This document shows positions 7,294 through 8,155 of a stretch of DNA of 8,155 nt, piece by piece. Source of the stretch: Candidatus Omnitrophota bacterium (lineage in GTDB: Bacteria; Omnitrophota; Gorgyraeia; Gorgyraeales; Gorgyraeaceae); NCBI GenBank assembly GCA_020057645.1, contig JAGVFL010000043.1, positions 1-8,155 of the forward strand, in the 5' to 3' direction. The first letter of the stretch is position 1. Every line of letters starts with the position of its first letter. Position numbers and translations under genes: made by a program. The notes beneath the pieces are model-generated. The model did no database searches. It was given only the letters and a program-made list of their open reading frames with translations, and had not been told where the DNA came from.

Positions 7294-7888
7294 AGGCAGA
7301 GGGCAGAGGAGGGCAGAGGGCAGAGGGTTTACGCTGGTAGAGGTTCTTATTGCGCTTGCCATACTGGCGATGATAGTAGTCTCTACTTTTACTATTTTCA
7401 GGAGCGCTTCAAAATCCTGGCAAAAAGGAGAAACAAGAAGCGAGCGTTATCAGAACGCGAGAAACGCTATCTACAGGATCAGCACGGAGATAAGCCAGGC
7501 GGTGATTAACTCTAACCCCCTTTGCAAGTTTACGGGAGATAAAAATAAGGTCAGTTTTATTTCTTTTGTTTCTACGGAATCAGGCGCGTTCGAACTCGGC
7601 GAGCTAGAATTCTGGCTGGATGGAGCCGGAAGGTTTCTCATGCGCAATGATGACGTTGATCCGGATTATGATTTTACAACCTATGACCATAGCGACGTAT
7701 TAAGCGAAAACGTTTCAGAACTGGAATTTTCATATTTTGACGGAGCCGTATGGACAGATGCCTGGAATACTGATCAAGCCTTAGGTATTGGCCTGCCAAA
7801 GGCAGTTAAGATTAAGATAAAAATAGAGGATAAAAAATCTAAAGAAGGCGAAATATTCGAAGTCATAGCCCGCCTCAGAACAGCATAA
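7280..7888 (+). CDS. gspJ: Prepilin-like protein, GspJ-type minor pseudopilin
   Basis: A 202-residue prepilin, the usual GspJ length. The leader is 16 residues, strongly basic (RGRGQRRAEGRG), and cut before F17; E21 is the +5 glutamate in FTLVEVLIALAILAMIVV. The following amphipathic stretch, with SASKSWQKGE and then NAIYRISTEISQAV, matches the part of GspJ after the membrane helix. A globular beta region with an acidic loop (NDDVDPDYD, about 115-123) follows, then LSENVSELEFSYFDG and a final basic strand region. GspJ caps the pseudopilus with GspI and GspK; GspK is not visible here. Nearly all of the leader is encoded by heptamer repeats (see repeat). The start is the only ATG in frame before the leader; it overlaps the gspI end by 14 bases. 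gspJ rather than a pilW-like gene is favoured by length and by pairing with the gspI-like gene. Confidence 0.88.
   Translation: MSLNRGRGQRRAEGRGFTLVEVLIALAILAMIVVSTFTIFRSASKSWQKGETRSERYQNARNAIYRISTEISQAVINSNPLCKFTGDKNKVSFISFVSTESGAFELGELEFWLDGAGRFLMRNDDVDPDYDFTTYDHSDVLSENVSELEFSYFDGAVWTDAWNTDQALGIGLPKAVKIKIKIEDKKSKEGEIFEVIARLRTA
7295..7325 (+). repeat. GGCAGAG heptamer repeats in the GspJ leader region
   Basis: Four exact copies of GGCAGAG lie at 7295-7301, 7302-7308, 7312-7318 and 7319-7325: two tandem pairs separated by GAG. They start just after the gspI stop and encode the basic leader of the GspJ-like prepilin. Seven is not a multiple of three, so gain or loss of one unit would shift the gspJ frame. 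The junction also makes AGGAGG at 7307-7312, a perfect anti-16S match, but no start codon follows at a usable distance. Confidence 0.9.
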
Positions 7889-7903
7889 ACTGGAAATGAT
7901 ATT

Positions 7904-8155
7904 ATGAAGATAGGCATAATAGGCCCGGCGCAGTCCGGTAAAACAACTATATTTAAAGTCTTGCTGCAATCCGCCGACATTACAGGCGACATCGGCATGC
8001 TTAAATTCATGGACCAGCGCATAGAGAAGCTGAGCAATATTTTCTCTTCTAAGAAAAGAGTGTATCCGGAGACGGCTTTCCTGGATATAGGCCTGACAAC
8101 CGGTTTTACGGGCAAGGAGTATTCCAAACTGCACGACATAGACCTGTTTATATGC
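7904..8155 (+). CDS. YchF/Obg-related P-loop GTPase, N-terminal part (3' truncated)
   Basis: An open frame of 84 codons runs off the window end. It starts MKIGIIGPAQSGKTT, a Walker A motif (G7xxxxGKT; K13 and T14 bind nucleotide) immediately at the N-terminus. Then DQRIEKLSNIFSSKKRVYPE and TAFLDIGL match the YchF pattern 'DxRhxxLxxhhxxKK ... FhDIAGL'. In YchF that part carries the G3 DxxG motif; here it reads D61-I-G-L, one residue short. The usual switch I region with 'NYPFxT', and more than 20 residues around it, are also missing. It therefore looks like a divergent, shortened relative rather than YchF itself. It begins 15 bases after gspJ with a weak GGAA ribosome site, so it is likely in the same operon. 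Nucleotide binding is probable; the partner (ribosome or secretion machine) is unknown. Confidence 0.75.
   Translation, partial: MKIGIIGPAQSGKTTIFKVLLQSADITGDIGMLKFMDQRIEKLSNIFSSKKRVYPETAFLDIGLTTGFTGKEYSKLHDIDLFIC

Noticed and set aside
7307..7312. AGGAGG as a Shine-Dalgarno for an alternative gspJ start
   Set aside because: No ATG, GTG or TTG follows within a usable distance before the FTLVEV motif, so it is a by-product of the repeat.

Overview
The window is the left end of a contig from a Gram-negative-type (diderm) bacterium. It carries the end of an RND efflux operon followed by a type II secretion / type IV pilus-like operon, and every gene is on the + strand. Tripartite-efflux RND permeases and pseudopilins imply two membranes. 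Composition is moderate and slightly AT-leaning, with frequent ATA (Ile) and AGA/AGG (Arg) codons. Short GC-rich palindromes of the kind seen here, and gene neighbourhoods like this one, would fit an uncultivated lineage such as Omnitrophota or a relative. That placement is only a guess from style. Bases 1-31 are not biological: they match the Illumina TruSeq read-1 adapter, so genuine sequence begins at about base 32.

Bases 32-4560 hold two overlapping RND permease genes. The first has lost its 5' end at the contig edge. It ends in an unusual cytoplasmic winged-helix DNA-binding domain, joined to the transporter by a linker that contains a duplicated palindromic repeat. The second is complete (1061 aa). 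Together they look like an MdtB/MdtC-style pair. The membrane-fusion protein and outer-membrane channel are not in the window.

A good extended -10 promoter lies inside the last codons of the second RND gene. It is followed by a perfect 8-bp stem-loop and a clear Shine-Dalgarno, and appears to start a second transcription unit. That unit encodes a membrane-anchored coiled-coil protein with a small C-terminal beta domain, a GspF/PilC-family inner-membrane platform protein, two class III prepilins resembling GspI and GspJ, and a P-loop NTPase related to YchF/Obg GTPases that runs off the right end. These genes are tightly packed and probably co-transcribed. The secretin, the assembly ATPase and the major pseudopilin are absent and must be encoded elsewhere.

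The main points of interest are the RND-winged-helix fusion, the palindromic repeat translated in frame at its hinge, the heptamer repeats that encode the leader peptide of the GspJ-like prepilin, and the shortened GTPase. No gene-free stretch exceeds 300 bases. No tRNA, rRNA, CRISPR array, insertion sequence or convincing rho-independent terminator is visible.
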